Below the pieces are notes generated by a model, which had not been told where the DNA came from, ran no database searches, and saw only the letters and a list, made by a program, of their open reading frames with translations. A stretch of 64,000 nucleotides of DNA from Corynebacterium sp. NML130628 (GTDB lineage: Bacteria > Actinomycetota > Actinomycetes > Mycobacteriales > Mycobacteriaceae): positions 1 through 64,000 of the forward strand of contig NZ_MLAL01000016.1 in the NCBI RefSeq assembly GCF_001875665.1, written 5' to 3'. How positions within the stretch are numbered: the stretch's first letter is position 1; each line of letters opens with the position of its first letter. A program made the translations under genes and the position numbers. This document shows positions 18,903 to 28,313 of the stretch, in pieces.

Positions 18903-19610
18903 TTAGTTGACGGTCTCGCCGATGCGGACCTGCGGTTTCGGGGAGCGCCACTTCCGTGGCTGCGACGCGCGCGAAAACGCGTACATACCTAGGCCGAAAC
19001 CGGTATCTGCCGTGCCCGGGAACTTCGCGCGGACGGCGTTGTTCGCCCGCTTACCGATCAGGAATGCCTCACCAATAATCAACACGATAAACACCATCGG
19101 CAAAATGGCGATCACCCCGGCAACCTCCGGGTACCAAGAGCCGATAAAGAGGATGAGGAATAGCAGGATCGCCAGAGGCATCGCGTAGTTGTTCATGAAG
19201 CGGCGAGAATCCACCCAGTCGCGGACGAAGCGGCGGGTTTCGCCGCGGTCGCGGTCCATGAGGTAGCGCTCGTCGCCGGCGTCCATCTTGGCTTGGACCT
19301 CGCGATTGTGCTTCTTCGCTTCTTCGCGCTGTTGCTTCTTATATGCTTTCCACTCCTCCTTCGACATCGACTTCTTCAGCTCTTTGTTCTTCTGGTACTG
19401 CTGAGCAGGAGTCGTAGCGTTGGGGTCGCGCACGACGCCACGCTTGATTTCTTGCTCGATACGCTTCGGCGTCGGCCGACCCTTTGGAGGGGTGTAGCCC
19501 TTCGGGTACTTTTTCGCGGGTTCCGCGTTGGTTTCGGGAGCCTCCGCGCGATTCGCTGCGGCAGCAGCGGCGGCTGGAGCCTCATCAGATTTCTGCCAAG
19601 GAAGTTTCAC
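18903..19610 (-). CDS. DUF3043 family membrane protein
   Basis: 235 aa from the GTG at 19610. Ala/Glu/Pro-rich N-terminus, then a charged region (TPKRIEQEIKRG; MSKEEWKAYKKQQREEAKKHNRE), then DRGETRRFVRDWVDSRRF and two transmembrane segments at about 145-163 and 169-188. This is the DUF3043 family of actinobacteria (Rv2206-like), function unknown. On the minus strand TAGCCT ends 7 nt before the GTG, so the mRNA is probably leaderless. It is first of a pair with cobT and divergent from erpA. The longer open frame upstream runs antisense through erpA and was rejected. Confidence 0.85.
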   Translation of the reverse strand: MKLPWQKSDEAPAAAAAAANRAEAPETNAEPAKKYPKGYTPPKGRPTPKRIEQEIKRGVVRDPNATTPAQQYQKNKELKKSMSKEEWKAYKKQQREEAKKHNREVQAKMDAGDERYLMDRDRGETRRFVRDWVDSRRFMNNYAMPLAILLFLILFIGSWYPEVAGVIAILPMVFIVLIIGEAFLIGKRANNAVRAKFPGTADTGFGLGMYAFSRASQPRKWRSPKPQVRIGETVN

Positions 19611-19760
19611 GCTATACAGGCTACAAGGCTGTCTCCGAAAGTGGGGAATAAGCGCCCGCTCGAATGCGCTGTAGACGATGACGGTGTGATGCGAGTACGC
19701 TAGTGCCACACTCCGAAGCACGCATTTCGCGTGAAGATATTCGCTAAGCAAGGAGAAAGA

Positions 19761-20105
19761 ATGACTGCACCTACCTCTGCAACGGGCGTGACCCTTACTG
19801 AAGCAGCGGCTGCAAAAGCGAAGGCTCTGCTTGACCAGGAAGGCCGCGACGACCTTTCGCTTCGCATCGCTGTTCAGCCAGGCGGCTGCGCTGGTCTGCG
19901 CTACCAGCTGTACTTCGATGACCGCGAGCTTGACGGTGATAAGGCCGACGTCGTTGGGGGTGTACGCCTTGTCGTGGACAAGATGAGCGTGCCGTACCTC
20001 ACCGGTGCGACGATCGATTTCGCTGACACCATCGAGCAGCAGGGCTTCACCATCGATAATCCGAACGCTGGCTCGGCCTGCGCATGCGGCGATAGCTTCA
20101 ACTAA
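19761..20105 (+). CDS. erpA: Iron-sulfur cluster insertion protein, ErpA/HesB type
   Basis: A-type carrier that passes Fe-S clusters to client proteins. 114 aa. The three conserved cysteines are in GGCAGLRY and the C-terminal SACACGDSF. The start ATG is preceded by AAGGAGAAAG at good spacing, so the ten codons upstream are excluded. Clients encoded nearby could include LipA and the Rieske protein QcrA, though this is inference. A strong terminator follows. Confidence 0.93.
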   Translation: MTAPTSATGVTLTEAAAAKAKALLDQEGRDDLSLRIAVQPGGCAGLRYQLYFDDRELDGDKADVVGGVRLVVDKMSVPYLTGATIDFADTIEQQGFTIDNPNAGSACACGDSFN

Positions 20106-20124
20106 GCAATCGCTTTTCGACGCC

Positions 20125-20171
20125 AACACCCCGCGACCACTCTTTATTGAGGGTGAACGCGGGGTGTTTTG
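20125..20171. terminator. Bidirectional terminator between erpA and the S41-like gene
   Basis: AACACCCCGCG (20125-20135) pairs with CGCGGGGTGTT (20158-20168), followed by a T-run on the plus strand and preceded by AA on the other. It serves two convergent genes. Confidence 0.8.
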
Positions 20172-20181
20172 TCTGCGGAGA

Positions 20182-21174
20182 CTATTTACAACCGTGCTCG
20201 GTCGCAAGCCACTGCTTCGCTTGTTCTAACGGCGTACCGGTTTCGACGTCCGGCTGCACCGGATCCTCGGCAAACTCCTCACCAGTGCGTGCCTTGTCCT
20301 TGGCGATGGTTAACATCAGCATGCTGCCGTCCGGGAAGTCATACACCATGTTTGCCGACGCGTAGCCCGCGGTAGGGGACCCGAAACTCTGTGAGCGTTC
20401 AAGTCCCCGAAATGCCAGCATCGTTGCCTCGCCCGACGAAGCGGTGTCACCATCGACTAAGACTGCTACCGGCGCATCCCACTTCCCGCCAGTCGTCGTG
20501 AGCGGCGTGCCCCCTCCGGTTACCGAGTTTCCCTCGACCGTGACCTGGCTGGTGTTCGTCCGCGACACGAACTCGAGCACCGTGCCGTCCGGCAACAGCG
20601 GGGAGAGTCCAGCGACCATTGGGCCCATGTCACCACCGTCGTTGCCACGCAGATCAACGACCGCGCCACAGACCCCGCCATCACGTGCGGACGCCAGGCC
20701 TGTCGCGAGCGTGTCTGCGTACCCCTGCACATCCGAGTGCCGATCGACGCCAGGCACTGTTGCCACCGCAACGCTGCCCTCGACACTGACCGTGGCTTTC
20801 GGTTTCTGTTCCATAGTCCAGCCGAGGTCCGGGTTGCCGGGTTCAAACAGCCGGGAGTGCTTGCCACCAGCTGCTTTGACGGCATCTTTCAGGGCGGGGT
20901 AGACGTCGTAAAGCGTGTCTGCCTGCTTGGCGGTCTCCTTTGCGTGGGCCTTCGCTGCCTCGAATTCCTTCGAATCGGCGTGGATGCCCTGCTCGGCGAG
21001 CGCGAGCACCGTCGCGCTATACCGCTTTGGCGTCTGTGTCCCCGCGAAACGAGCGGTGCCCGTCAGCATCGCGGTGACCGTCGGCCCATAGACGAATGCC
21101 AGGGCAGCAACTGCGAGGAGCAGCGCGCTGAGCATCGCGACGATGGTAGTTACTACTCGTTTTTTGGTCCACAT
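20182..21174 (-). CDS. S41-family-like serine protease, membrane-anchored
   Basis: 330 aa from the ATG at 21174 (MWTKKRVVTTIVAML), with AAGGAG upstream. One N-terminal transmembrane segment (about 8-30) puts the rest outside. The C-terminal half has tail-specific protease features: GAVVDLRGNDGGDMGPM, the nucleophile context VDGDTASSGEATML, and SFGSPTAGYAS. There is no PDZ domain, and the usual catalytic Lys of CtpA proteins is not evident, as in several short actinobacterial S41 proteins. It lies 13 nt after ltsA, so it is probably co-expressed; a role at the cell wall is only suggested by this. Confidence 0.82.
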   Translation of the reverse strand: MWTKKRVVTTIVAMLSALLLAVAALAFVYGPTVTAMLTGTARFAGTQTPKRYSATVLALAEQGIHADSKEFEAAKAHAKETAKQADTLYDVYPALKDAVKAAGGKHSRLFEPGNPDLGWTMEQKPKATVSVEGSVAVATVPGVDRHSDVQGYADTLATGLASARDGGVCGAVVDLRGNDGGDMGPMVAGLSPLLPDGTVLEFVSRTNTSQVTVEGNSVTGGGTPLTTTGGKWDAPVAVLVDGDTASSGEATMLAFRGLERSQSFGSPTAGYASANMVYDFPDGSMLMLTIAKDKARTGEEFAEDPVQPDVETGTPLEQAKQWLATEHGCK

Positions 21175-21187
21175 GGAAGGAATCTCC

Positions 21188-23110
21188 TTAGAGTTGAACC
21201 GGGTACTCCTTGTGCTCGATGCCCGGATCGATGCGGTGCTCGACAAAAATGCCGTGCCAAATCATAAACGCCAGTACCGTCCACAGACGGCGTGAATGGT
21301 CGGAGACACCATCGCGGTGCTCCTTGAGCATCTCCAGCACCTGATCCTTCGCGAAAATATGGTCGGTCTGCGAGTCGCGGATCGTGTCCTGCGCCCAACC
21401 GAAGAGCTCATCTCCAGCCAGCCAGTGACGCATTGGGACAGGGAAGCCCAACTTCTTACGGTGCAGCACGTGAGGAGGCACGATCTGCTCCATCGCCTTG
21501 CGCAGCGCATACTTCGTGGTGCCGTGCGCAATCTTCTGGTCGTACGGGATCGTCTGCGCGACTTCGAAAACTTCCTTATCGAGGAACGGCACACGCAATT
21601 CCAGCGAGTTCGCCATGTTCATCTTGTCCGCCTTGACCAGGATGTCGCCGCGCATCCAGGTGAACAGGTCCAAGTTCTGCATCCGGGCAACCGGATCCAT
21701 CTGCTTCGAAGTCGCGTAAATCGGGGCGGTGACCTCGCGGTGATCCCATTCGCGCTTCGCCCACGGAAGCACACGGTGCAGTTGCTCGAAGTTAAAGGAG
21801 CGGGCGTTGCCGTAGTAGCGGTCCTCCATTGGGGTAGTGCCGCGCTCAAGGAGGCTCTTGCCCTTCATACCCTCTGGCAGTACCTGGCTGAGCTTGTTCA
21901 GCCCGCGAAGAAGTGGCGTCGGCAACTTCTCGAACGGTGCAAGAGACAGCGGTTCCTTATAAATGGTGTATCCACCGAACAGCTCGTCTGCACCCTCACC
22001 TGAAAGCACAACCTTGACGTGTTTGCGTGCCTCCTGGGCGACGAAGAACAGCGGAACCAACGATGGGTCAGCGACCGGATCATCGAGGTACCACATGATC
22101 TTCGGTACCGCGTCCGCATACTCTTCAGGCGAGACAATCTTCACGATATGCTCAACGCCAATCGCCTCAGCGGACTCCGCAGCCACATCGACCTCGGAGT
22201 AGCCCTCGCGCTCGAAGCCGGTGGTAAACGTCAACAAGTTCGGATTGTGTCGCTTCGCCAGCGCCGCAATCGCCGTGGAATCAATACCGCCGGAGAGGAA
22301 AGAACCGACGGTGACGTCCGCACGCATATGCTTCTCGACGGAATCTTCGAGTGCCCGAGCGATCCTGTCGTAAAGCTTCTGCTCTTGACCTTGAGGTACC
22401 GGCTGGGACCTGAAGTGCGGCTTAAAGTAGCGTTCCGACTTGACCTCGCCCCCAGGGGTCAGCGAAACCGTGCATCCAGACTCAACCCGACGAATACTCT
22501 CATGCAGGGTCTCTGGCTCTGGGACATACTGCAGGTCCACGTAGTGCTCAATCGCGCGTTTATCCAGTTCAAGGTCAAGCTCTAGCTCCGGAGCCATTTC
22601 CAGAATGGATTTCTTTTCGGACGCGAAAACGGTGCCTGCTGGGGTGGTCGCGTAAAACAGCGGCTTGATGCCGAACTGGTCGCGCGCCGCAAACATGCGC
22701 TGCGTCTCGGTGTCCCAAATCACGAAGGCAAACATGCCACGCAGGTGCTCAACGACCTTTTCGCCCCAGTGGTGGAAACCAACCACGATCGGCTCGCCAT
22801 CGCCCGATGTATTAAACGAGTAGCCGGCGGCCTCGAGTTCCTCTCGAAGTTCAATGTAGTTGTAGATTTCGCCATTGAACGTCAGCGCGTAGCGCGTTGG
22901 GGATTCTTTCGGCCCCCAGCGCAGAGGCTGGTGGGAATGGTCCAGATCGATAATCGCGAGGCGATTAAAGCCAAAGACCGCGTGGTCGTCGTTCCAGGTG
23001 CCAGCGGCATCTGGACCGCGGTGATACATGCAGGGCAATGCGCGTTCCGCGGCTTCCACGAAGCTGGCGGCGTTGCTGTTTGTGGTGAGTAGAGCCAACA
23101 GGCCACACAT
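21188..23110 (-). CDS. asnB: Glutamine-dependent asparagine synthetase (LtsA type)
   Basis: Amidates a carboxyl group with glutamine and ATP. In C. glutamicum the homologue LtsA is needed for normal wall strength and lysozyme resistance, and may act on peptidoglycan precursors rather than free Asp. 640 aa from the ATG at 23110 giving MCGLLALL, where Cys2 becomes the N-terminal nucleophile. Glutaminase motifs are MYHRGPDAAGTW, GFNRLAIIDL and TFNGEIYNY. The synthetase P-loop is GSFLSGGIDSTAIAALA, then LSGEGADELFGGY. AGGAGAGG lies about 11 nt before the ATG. It is divergent from ctaC. Confidence 0.93.
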   Translation of the reverse strand: MCGLLALLTTNSNAASFVEAAERALPCMYHRGPDAAGTWNDDHAVFGFNRLAIIDLDHSHQPLRWGPKESPTRYALTFNGEIYNYIELREELEAAGYSFNTSGDGEPIVVGFHHWGEKVVEHLRGMFAFVIWDTETQRMFAARDQFGIKPLFYATTPAGTVFASEKKSILEMAPELELDLELDKRAIEHYVDLQYVPEPETLHESIRRVESGCTVSLTPGGEVKSERYFKPHFRSQPVPQGQEQKLYDRIARALEDSVEKHMRADVTVGSFLSGGIDSTAIAALAKRHNPNLLTFTTGFEREGYSEVDVAAESAEAIGVEHIVKIVSPEEYADAVPKIMWYLDDPVADPSLVPLFFVAQEARKHVKVVLSGEGADELFGGYTIYKEPLSLAPFEKLPTPLLRGLNKLSQVLPEGMKGKSLLERGTTPMEDRYYGNARSFNFEQLHRVLPWAKREWDHREVTAPIYATSKQMDPVARMQNLDLFTWMRGDILVKADKMNMANSLELRVPFLDKEVFEVAQTIPYDQKIAHGTTKYALRKAMEQIVPPHVLHRKKLGFPVPMRHWLAGDELFGWAQDTIRDSQTDHIFAKDQVLEMLKEHRDGVSDHSRRLWTVLAFMIWHGIFVEHRIDPGIEHKEYPVQL

Positions 23111-23547
23111 AGACTTGAAAACCTCTCCTATATATAAGGTGTACGCAGCCATGCGGAGTGCTGGGCCACGAAGCATTTCTTCCCTTAAACAATAGGGTTT
23201 TGTGTAGGGGATACGCGAACCAACGGAACCGCGAACCAAACTCAGAAATTCTTCATCCTTTATTCGGTCCCCAAAAGGGGGCCAACTTATGGATGAGCAT
23301 TTTGGCTGAAAAATAAAGCTCTTACCAGGACGTTTGTACCGTTTTATCTAAAACCCATTGAGTGCATGGGTTTTGCCCAACGCGCTTTCAGGGGAGGTTG
23401 ATTGTGAAAACTCACCTCTTCGAAAAATCCCCAGAATTCAGAGGCGGGGTGCTTAATCAACTATTCTGGCGGAGTAGCAATGCTTGGACGCACCTGTAGT
23501 GTGCGTCCTGCCGTAAATAGCGAGTGTGGACAGGAAGGCAGACACAC
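23111..23547. promoter_or_regulatory. Divergent intergenic region asnB/ctaC
   Basis: 437 bases without a convincing gene, carrying the promoters of asnB (leftward) and ctaC (rightward). A perfect hairpin GGACGCAC/GTGCGTCC (23486-23493 and 23501-23508, loop CTGTAGT) sits about 40 nt before the ctaC start. I could not assign -10/-35 elements confidently. Confidence 0.5.
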
Positions 23548-24642
23548 GTGGAAAAGGTAAAGGACCGCAGCTTCGCGAAGAAAATCGCAGTTGCCGGATC
23601 GCTCCTGCTGGGCGGTCTCGCTCTGACTGGCTGTGAGGTTGCGCCACCGGAGGCGATCTCAAAGGTGTTGGACATGGGTTGGCCAGACCCAGTCACCCCT
23701 GAGGGTGAGCAGATGTACAACTTCTGGGTATGGACCTGGGTGGCAGCTTGGATCATTGGCATCATTATGTGGGGCCTCTTCCTCACGGCCATCTTCAAGT
23801 GGAACGCGAAGAGCCAGGAGAAGCGCGGTAAGTCCGAGTTCCCGAAGCAGCTCCAGTACAACGTTCCGCTCGAGCTTGTCCTGACGATCGTTCCGATCGT
23901 TATTGTCATGGTGCTCTTCTTTTTCACTGTCCAGGCGCAGACGAAGACTACGGCCCTTGACAAGGATCCGAAGGTGACCGTGGACGTCACCGCGTACCAG
24001 TGGAACTGGAAGTTCGGTTACGCGAACGTCGACGGTGAGTTCACCTCGAACGGCCAGGCTTACGACGGCGTCGATGCCGACCGTCAGGCAAAGGCTGAGG
24101 CAACGAAGTACGACGACGAAAACGTTAAGAACCCGAACCCAATCCACGGCACATCGACCGGTGACCTGTCGTACCTCAACTTCAACGAAATTGAAACGCT
24201 AGGTACGACCGAAGAGGTCCCAGTACTCGTACTGCCGACCGACCGTGCAATTGAGTTCCGCCTCGCTTCTGGCGATGTGAACCACGCATTCTGGGTTCCA
24301 GAGTTCCTCTTCAAGCGCGATACCTACGCACACCCTGAGGCGAACCAGCAGCAGCGTGCATTCCAGATCGAAAAGATTGACAAGACTGGCGCATTCGTTG
24401 GGCGTTGTGCCGAAATGTGTGGTACGTACCACTCAATGATGAACTTCGAGGTTCGCGCAGTGACGCCGGAGAAGTTTGCTGACTACATTCAGTTCCGCAT
24501 CGACAACCCAGAGGCACCGAACTCTGACGCCCTTAAGTTCATCGGTGAAGCTCCGTACGCCACCTCCACACGTCCGTTCGTGTCTGACCGCCTCGGCACC
24601 CGCGACGGCAACAACACCAACGACCCTAACGCGACGGTATAG
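23548..24642 (+). CDS. ctaC: Cytochrome c oxidase subunit II
   Basis: CuA-bearing subunit of the aa3 oxidase that takes electrons from the di-haem cytochrome QcrC. 364 aa from the GTG at 23548 (VEKVKDRSF), with AGGAAGG upstream. The N-terminus is a lipoprotein signal with lipobox LALTGC. Two membrane helices follow (about 58-80 and 109-130), then the cupredoxin domain. The CuA ligands are in CAEMCGTYHSMMNF, and TAYQWNWKFGY is the aromatic electron-entry motif. An acidic insertion (YDGVDADRQAKAEATKYDDE) fits the extra charged loop of actinobacterial subunit II. It is followed 17 nt later by ctaF. Confidence 0.95.
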   Translation: MEKVKDRSFAKKIAVAGSLLLGGLALTGCEVAPPEAISKVLDMGWPDPVTPEGEQMYNFWVWTWVAAWIIGIIMWGLFLTAIFKWNAKSQEKRGKSEFPKQLQYNVPLELVLTIVPIVIVMVLFFFTVQAQTKTTALDKDPKVTVDVTAYQWNWKFGYANVDGEFTSNGQAYDGVDADRQAKAEATKYDDENVKNPNPIHGTSTGDLSYLNFNEIETLGTTEEVPVLVLPTDRAIEFRLASGDVNHAFWVPEFLFKRDTYAHPEANQQQRAFQIEKIDKTGAFVGRCAEMCGTYHSMMNFEVRAVTPEKFADYIQFRIDNPEAPNSDALKFIGEAPYATSTRPFVSDRLGTRDGNNTNDPNATV

Positions 24643-24659
24643 AAAGAGAAGGCAGAACA

Positions 24660-25091
24660 ATGGCAACTGGTTCAAAGGTTTTCTATGCGATCGGCACTTT
24701 CTTGGCGCTGATGGCAGTCTTCTACATGATCAGCACGGCTTGGATCGGCGAGGATGCGTACCTCTACGGCCTCGAGTGGGTTGGCGGTGTGGGCCTTGTG
24801 CTCGCAACTGCACTCTGCTTCATGCTTGCTGTCTATCTGGACATCACCGAGCGTCGCATGGACGTCGTGCCGGAAGACTGGGAAGAGGCGGAAGTTGAAG
24901 ACGGCGCAGGTGTGCTCGGCTTCTTCTCGCCGAGCTCCATCTGGCCATTTGCAATGTCGGGTGCAGTGATGTTCCTTGGTCTTGGAATTGCATTCTGGCA
25001 GCTGTGGCTCGTCGTATTCGGTGCAGTCTTCCTCGTTTGGACGACCACGCAGCTGAATCTGCAGTACGGTATTCCTCGCGAAAAGCACTAA
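24660..25091 (+). CDS. ctaF: Cytochrome c oxidase subunit IV (actinobacterial)
   Basis: 143 aa with four membrane segments (about 7-26, 36-57, 93-112 and 116-135) and an acidic loop (VVPEDWEEAEVEDGAG). This is the small subunit IV specific to actinobacterial aa3 oxidases, needed for assembly of the bcc-aa3 supercomplex. The start has AGAAGG upstream. It is the second gene of ctaCF, with a strong terminator beyond. Confidence 0.93.
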   Translation: MATGSKVFYAIGTFLALMAVFYMISTAWIGEDAYLYGLEWVGGVGLVLATALCFMLAVYLDITERRMDVVPEDWEEAEVEDGAGVLGFFSPSSIWPFAMSGAVMFLGLGIAFWQLWLVVFGAVFLVWTTTQLNLQYGIPREKH

Positions 25092-25135
25092 GCGTCGTTC
25101 ATCTCCCCGCCTTCGGGAGATAGGCGAAGAAGGAG

Positions 25136-25167
25136 AATCCCCCTTGGCTCCGGTCAAGGGGGATTTT
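25136..25167 (+). terminator. Terminator of ctaCF
   Basis: AATCCCCCTTG (25136-25146) pairs with CAAGGGGGATT (25155-25165), then TT. A smaller hairpin, ATCTCCC/GGGAGAT, precedes it at about 25101-25121. Confidence 0.8.
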
Positions 25168-25546
25168 CGCGTTCCTGGGTTCATCCTTTCGGTTGAACAC
25201 AATCGTTACAGTTGGGGGTCATTCGAAAGTAGGTTAATCGTGGAAATGGGACCCGATACGATGTGAGACCCGCCACTTATGGGAACTTTTGCAGACGTCC
25301 GAATTTTTGGGGGATGGGCCTGCAAGCGCAGTTGGAAAATCACGGAAACTGACTTGGAAAAACCTAAGTAAGTTGTGACCTGCATTGATGTAGTCGGAAT
25401 TGTGGGCGAAAAAGTTCCCGTCTTATCGAAATCTTTTCTCGCAAGAGAAGCCTGTCTGTGAAAGGGCAGGTTAGCGCTACATCTCTGTAAAAGTTTGATG
25501 AGGAGAGGAGATGACTTTGACCCGAAAACAGGGGATAATCACATGC
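25168..25546 (+). promoter_or_regulatory. Upstream region of ctaE-qcrCAB
   Basis: About 380 bases with no credible gene. GATAAT at 25534-25539 lies 7 nt before the chosen ctaE GTG and could be the -10 of a leaderless mRNA. The remainder is long for a corynebacterial promoter region and may hold regulatory sites I could not name. Confidence 0.4.
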
Positions 25547-26167
25547 GTGACGACCGCAATTTCTAACCAAGGTATGGCGACACCGCAGAATCGTGTCCCG
25601 GCGCTGAACCGACCAAACATGGTCAGCGTTGGCACGATCGCGTTCCTCGCCCAAGAGTTGATGTTCTTTGCCGGTTTGTTCGCGATGTACTTCACCTCAC
25701 GAGCAAACGGTATGACCGCAGGCGACTGGGATAACCAGACGGCGCATTTGAACGTGATGTTCGGCTTGATCATCACGGTCGTACTTGTGTCTTCTTCGGT
25801 GACTTCCCAGCTCGGCGTATTCGCAGCAGAAAGGGGTGACGTATTTGGGCTCCGCAAATGGTTCGCTGTAACGATCGCGCTTGGCGTTGTATTCCTCGGC
25901 CTCGTGGCATTCGAGTGGGGAGAAATGATCACGCACGGCGTGACCATTCAGGCGAGTGTCTTCGGGTCAGTGTTCTTCATCATCACTGGCTTCCACATGG
26001 CGCACGTGACCGCGGGCATTATTGCCTTTGCAGTTGTGCTGCTCCGCGTATCTAAGTCGAAGTTCACTCCGGCACAAGCTACCGCAGCAATGGCGACCTC
26101 TTACTACTGGCACTTTGTTGACGTAATTTGGGTCGGCGTCTTCATTACTCTGTATATCGTTCAATAG
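25547..26167 (+). CDS. ctaE: Cytochrome c oxidase subunit III
   Basis: Five-helix subunit III of the aa3 oxidase. 206 aa from the GTG at 25547 (VTTAISNQGMATPQNRV), which matches the corynebacterial length. ALNRPNMVSVGTIAFLAQELMFFAGLFAMYF and the C-terminal SYYWHFVDVIWVGVFITLYIV are signature regions. There is no Shine-Dalgarno site; see the -10 at 25534. It is first gene of ctaE-qcrC-qcrA-qcrB, which encodes the bc1 complex together with this oxidase subunit. Confidence 0.94.
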   Translation: MTTAISNQGMATPQNRVPALNRPNMVSVGTIAFLAQELMFFAGLFAMYFTSRANGMTAGDWDNQTAHLNVMFGLIITVVLVSSSVTSQLGVFAAERGDVFGLRKWFAVTIALGVVFLGLVAFEWGEMITHGVTIQASVFGSVFFIITGFHMAHVTAGIIAFAVVLLRVSKSKFTPAQATAAMATSYYWHFVDVIWVGVFITLYIVQ

Positions 26168-26247
26168 GTATCTGATACGTCGAGTCACCGTCGTGAAGAC
26201 GGAAGGCCAATTATCTGTATTAGACACTGACGCTCAAAGGGAACAAG

Positions 26248-27096
26248 ATGGAAAAATCACCTAAGAAAAAGCGCAGCCGGCGCAAGGCGCAGCGCACCTT
26301 TGCAGGTGCAGCTGCCCTCACGCTCGGCCTTACGGGTGCGGGTTTCCTCGCATCGGCGCTCGCCCCGAACGCGCAGGTCGCAACTGCGCAAAAAGATGAC
26401 CAGGCAATGATTCAAGAAGGCAAGGACATTTACGACGTTGCCTGTATCACCTGCCACGGTGCGAACCTCCAGGGTGTTGAAGGCCGCGGCCCGTCCCTGA
26501 TCGGTACTGGCGAAGGCGCCGTGTACTTCCAGGTCAATTCTGGACGCATGCCGATGATGTCGAACGACGCCCAGGCTGAGCGTAAGCGCCCGCGCTACAC
26601 CGAATCTCAAGCACTCGCGTTGGCTGCATATGTCGCAGCAAACGGTGGCGGCCCCGAGCTGGTGTACAACCCAGACGGTTCGCTTGCGAAGGAAGAGCTT
26701 CGCGGCAAGAACTACGACGGCCAGATTCAGGCCGCGGATGTCGCACGCGGTGGCGAGCTCTTCCGCCTGAACTGTGCGTCCTGCCATAACTTCACCGGTC
26801 GCGGTGGCGCACTTTCCTCTGGTAAGTATGCGCCTGAGCTTGACCCTGCAAACGAGCAGGAGATCTACCAGGCGATGCTGACCGGTCCTCAGAACATGCC
26901 TAAGTTCTCGGACCGTCAGCTGAGTGCTGACGAGAAGCGCGACATTATTGCTTTCATTAAGTCTTCGAAGGAAACCCCAAGCCCAGGTGGTTACGCCCTT
27001 GGTGGCCTTGGACCAGTTTCTGAAGGTATGGCTATGTGGATGATCGGCGTAACGCTCGTTGCCGCCGCAGCTATCTGGATTGGATCGCGCTCATGA
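26248..27096 (+). CDS. qcrC: Di-haem cytochrome c subunit of the bc1 complex
   Basis: 282 aa. A Lys/Arg-rich N-terminus and signal-like helix (about 18-38) precede two cytochrome c domains, each with CxxCH (CITCHGA and CASCHNF) and distal Met regions (GRMPMM, NMPKFS). The C-terminal helix [19 protein letters not shown] anchors it. In actinobacteria this protein replaces soluble cytochrome c and passes electrons straight to CtaC. AAAGGGAA precedes the ATG. The stop overlaps the qcrA start in ATGA. Confidence 0.95.
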   Translation: MEKSPKKKRSRRKAQRTFAGAAALTLGLTGAGFLASALAPNAQVATAQKDDQAMIQEGKDIYDVACITCHGANLQGVEGRGPSLIGTGEGAVYFQVNSGRMPMMSNDAQAERKRPRYTESQALALAAYVAANGGGPELVYNPDGSLAKEELRGKNYDGQIQAADVARGGELFRLNCASCHNFTGRGGALSSGKYAPELDPANEQEIYQAMLTGPQNMPKFSDRQLSADEKRDIIAFIKSSKETPSPGGYALGGLGPVSEGMAMWMIGVTLVAAAAIWIGSRS

Positions 27097-28313
27097 GTGA
27101 AGCAAAGAAGAATTACACATCCCAAGAGCTGGACCGCATGAACAATGCGGAGCTCGCAGCTCTGGGCACAGAACTTGACGACGTTACTGTTGCTTACCGC
27201 AAGGAGCGCTTCCCGGTTGACGGCGACCCTCGAGAGAAGTCGTCTGAGCTCGGTATCAACATTTGGTTGATTATCTCGGTGCTCTGCGGCATCGCGTTCC
27301 TCGGCGTTTACCTCTTCTGGCCGTGGGAGCCTCGTTTCCACGGCGATGAGGGCCTGTGGGTATACACGCTCTACACCCCGCTGCTTGGCCTGACCTCGGG
27401 CGTTGGTTTCACCGCCTTGGGCATCGCCATCGTGCAGTACGTGAAGAAGTTCATCCCAGAGGAGATTTCCGTACAGCGTCGCCACGATGGTCGCTCGTCC
27501 GAGCTGGATCGACGTACGACGACTGCGCTGCTGAACGATGCCTGGGAAACCTCGACTCTTGGTCGTCGTAAGGCAATGAAGGGCCTGTTGGGCACCGCGG
27601 GTGTCCTTGCTGGCTTGATGGTTGTCGCGCCACTCGGCGGTATGATCAAAAACCCATGGAAGAAGCGCCACGAGCTGAACTACATGGGTGACGGCACCCT
27701 GTGGACACATGGTTGGACCATGCAGGAAAAGGGTGTCAAGGTGTACCTCGGCCGCGATACTGGTGCGATTGCTGAACTCCACGAAGGCGTTGCCGGCTCG
27801 CACTACTCGACGGCTGGCGTATCCCGCCTGGTGCGTATGCGTCCAGAGGATCTGGCCGCTGCCTCCATGGAAACTGTCTTCCCGCTCTACCCGGAGGACG
27901 TCAACGATGGTGACGTTTACGACCCGGAGCGCGACGTGTACGAGCACCACATGCACTCGTTGCACGGCCCACGCAACGCGGTCATGCTGATCCGTCTTCG
28001 CTCTGAAGACGCGAAGCGTGTTGTTGAGCGTGAAGGTCAGGAAGATTTCCACTACGGGGATTACTACGCATACTCCAAGATTTGTACGCACATTGGTTGC
28101 CCGACTTCGCTTTACGAAGCGCAGACGAACCGCATCCTTTGTCCGTGCCACCAGTCACAGTTCGACGCTCTGCAGTACGGCAAGCCGATCTTCGGACCGG
28201 CAGCTCGCGCTCTGCCGCAGCTTCCTGTGACTGTCGACGAAGACGGTTACCTCATCGCCAACGGAAACTTTATCGAGCCCGTCGGCCCGGCATTCTGGGA
28301 GCGTAAATCCTAA
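27093..28313 (+). CDS. qcrA: Rieske iron-sulfur subunit of the bc1 complex
   Basis: 406 aa with three N-terminal membrane helices (about 53-73, 93-115 and 165-185), as in actinobacterial QcrA, then the Rieske domain with the 2Fe-2S ligands in CTHIGC and CPCHQSQF. Carries electrons from menaquinol to the cytochrome c domains. [14 protein letters not shown] before the third helix is a twin-Arg-like stretch. The ATG overlaps the qcrC stop by 4 bases and its own stop overlaps qcrB by one. Confidence 0.95.
   Translation: MSEAKKNYTSQELDRMNNAELAALGTELDDVTVAYRKERFPVDGDPREKSSELGINIWLIISVLCGIAFLGVYLFWPWEPRFHGDEGLWVYTLYTPLLGLTSGVGFTALGIAIVQYVKKFIPEEISVQRRHDGRSSELDRRTTTALLNDAWETSTLGRRKAMKGLLGTAGVLAGLMVVAPLGGMIKNPWKKRHELNYMGDGTLWTHGWTMQEKGVKVYLGRDTGAIAELHEGVAGSHYSTAGVSRLVRMRPEDLAAASMETVFPLYPEDVNDGDVYDPERDVYEHHMHSLHGPRNAVMLIRLRSEDAKRVVEREGQEDFHYGDYYAYSKICTHIGCPTSLYEAQTNRILCPCHQSQFDALQYGKPIFGPAARALPQLPVTVDEDGYLIANGNFIEPVGPAFWERKS

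Noticed and set aside
26991..28151. 386-aa minus-strand frame opposite qcrA
   Set aside because: Shadow of qcrA codons; no start signals and no family features.
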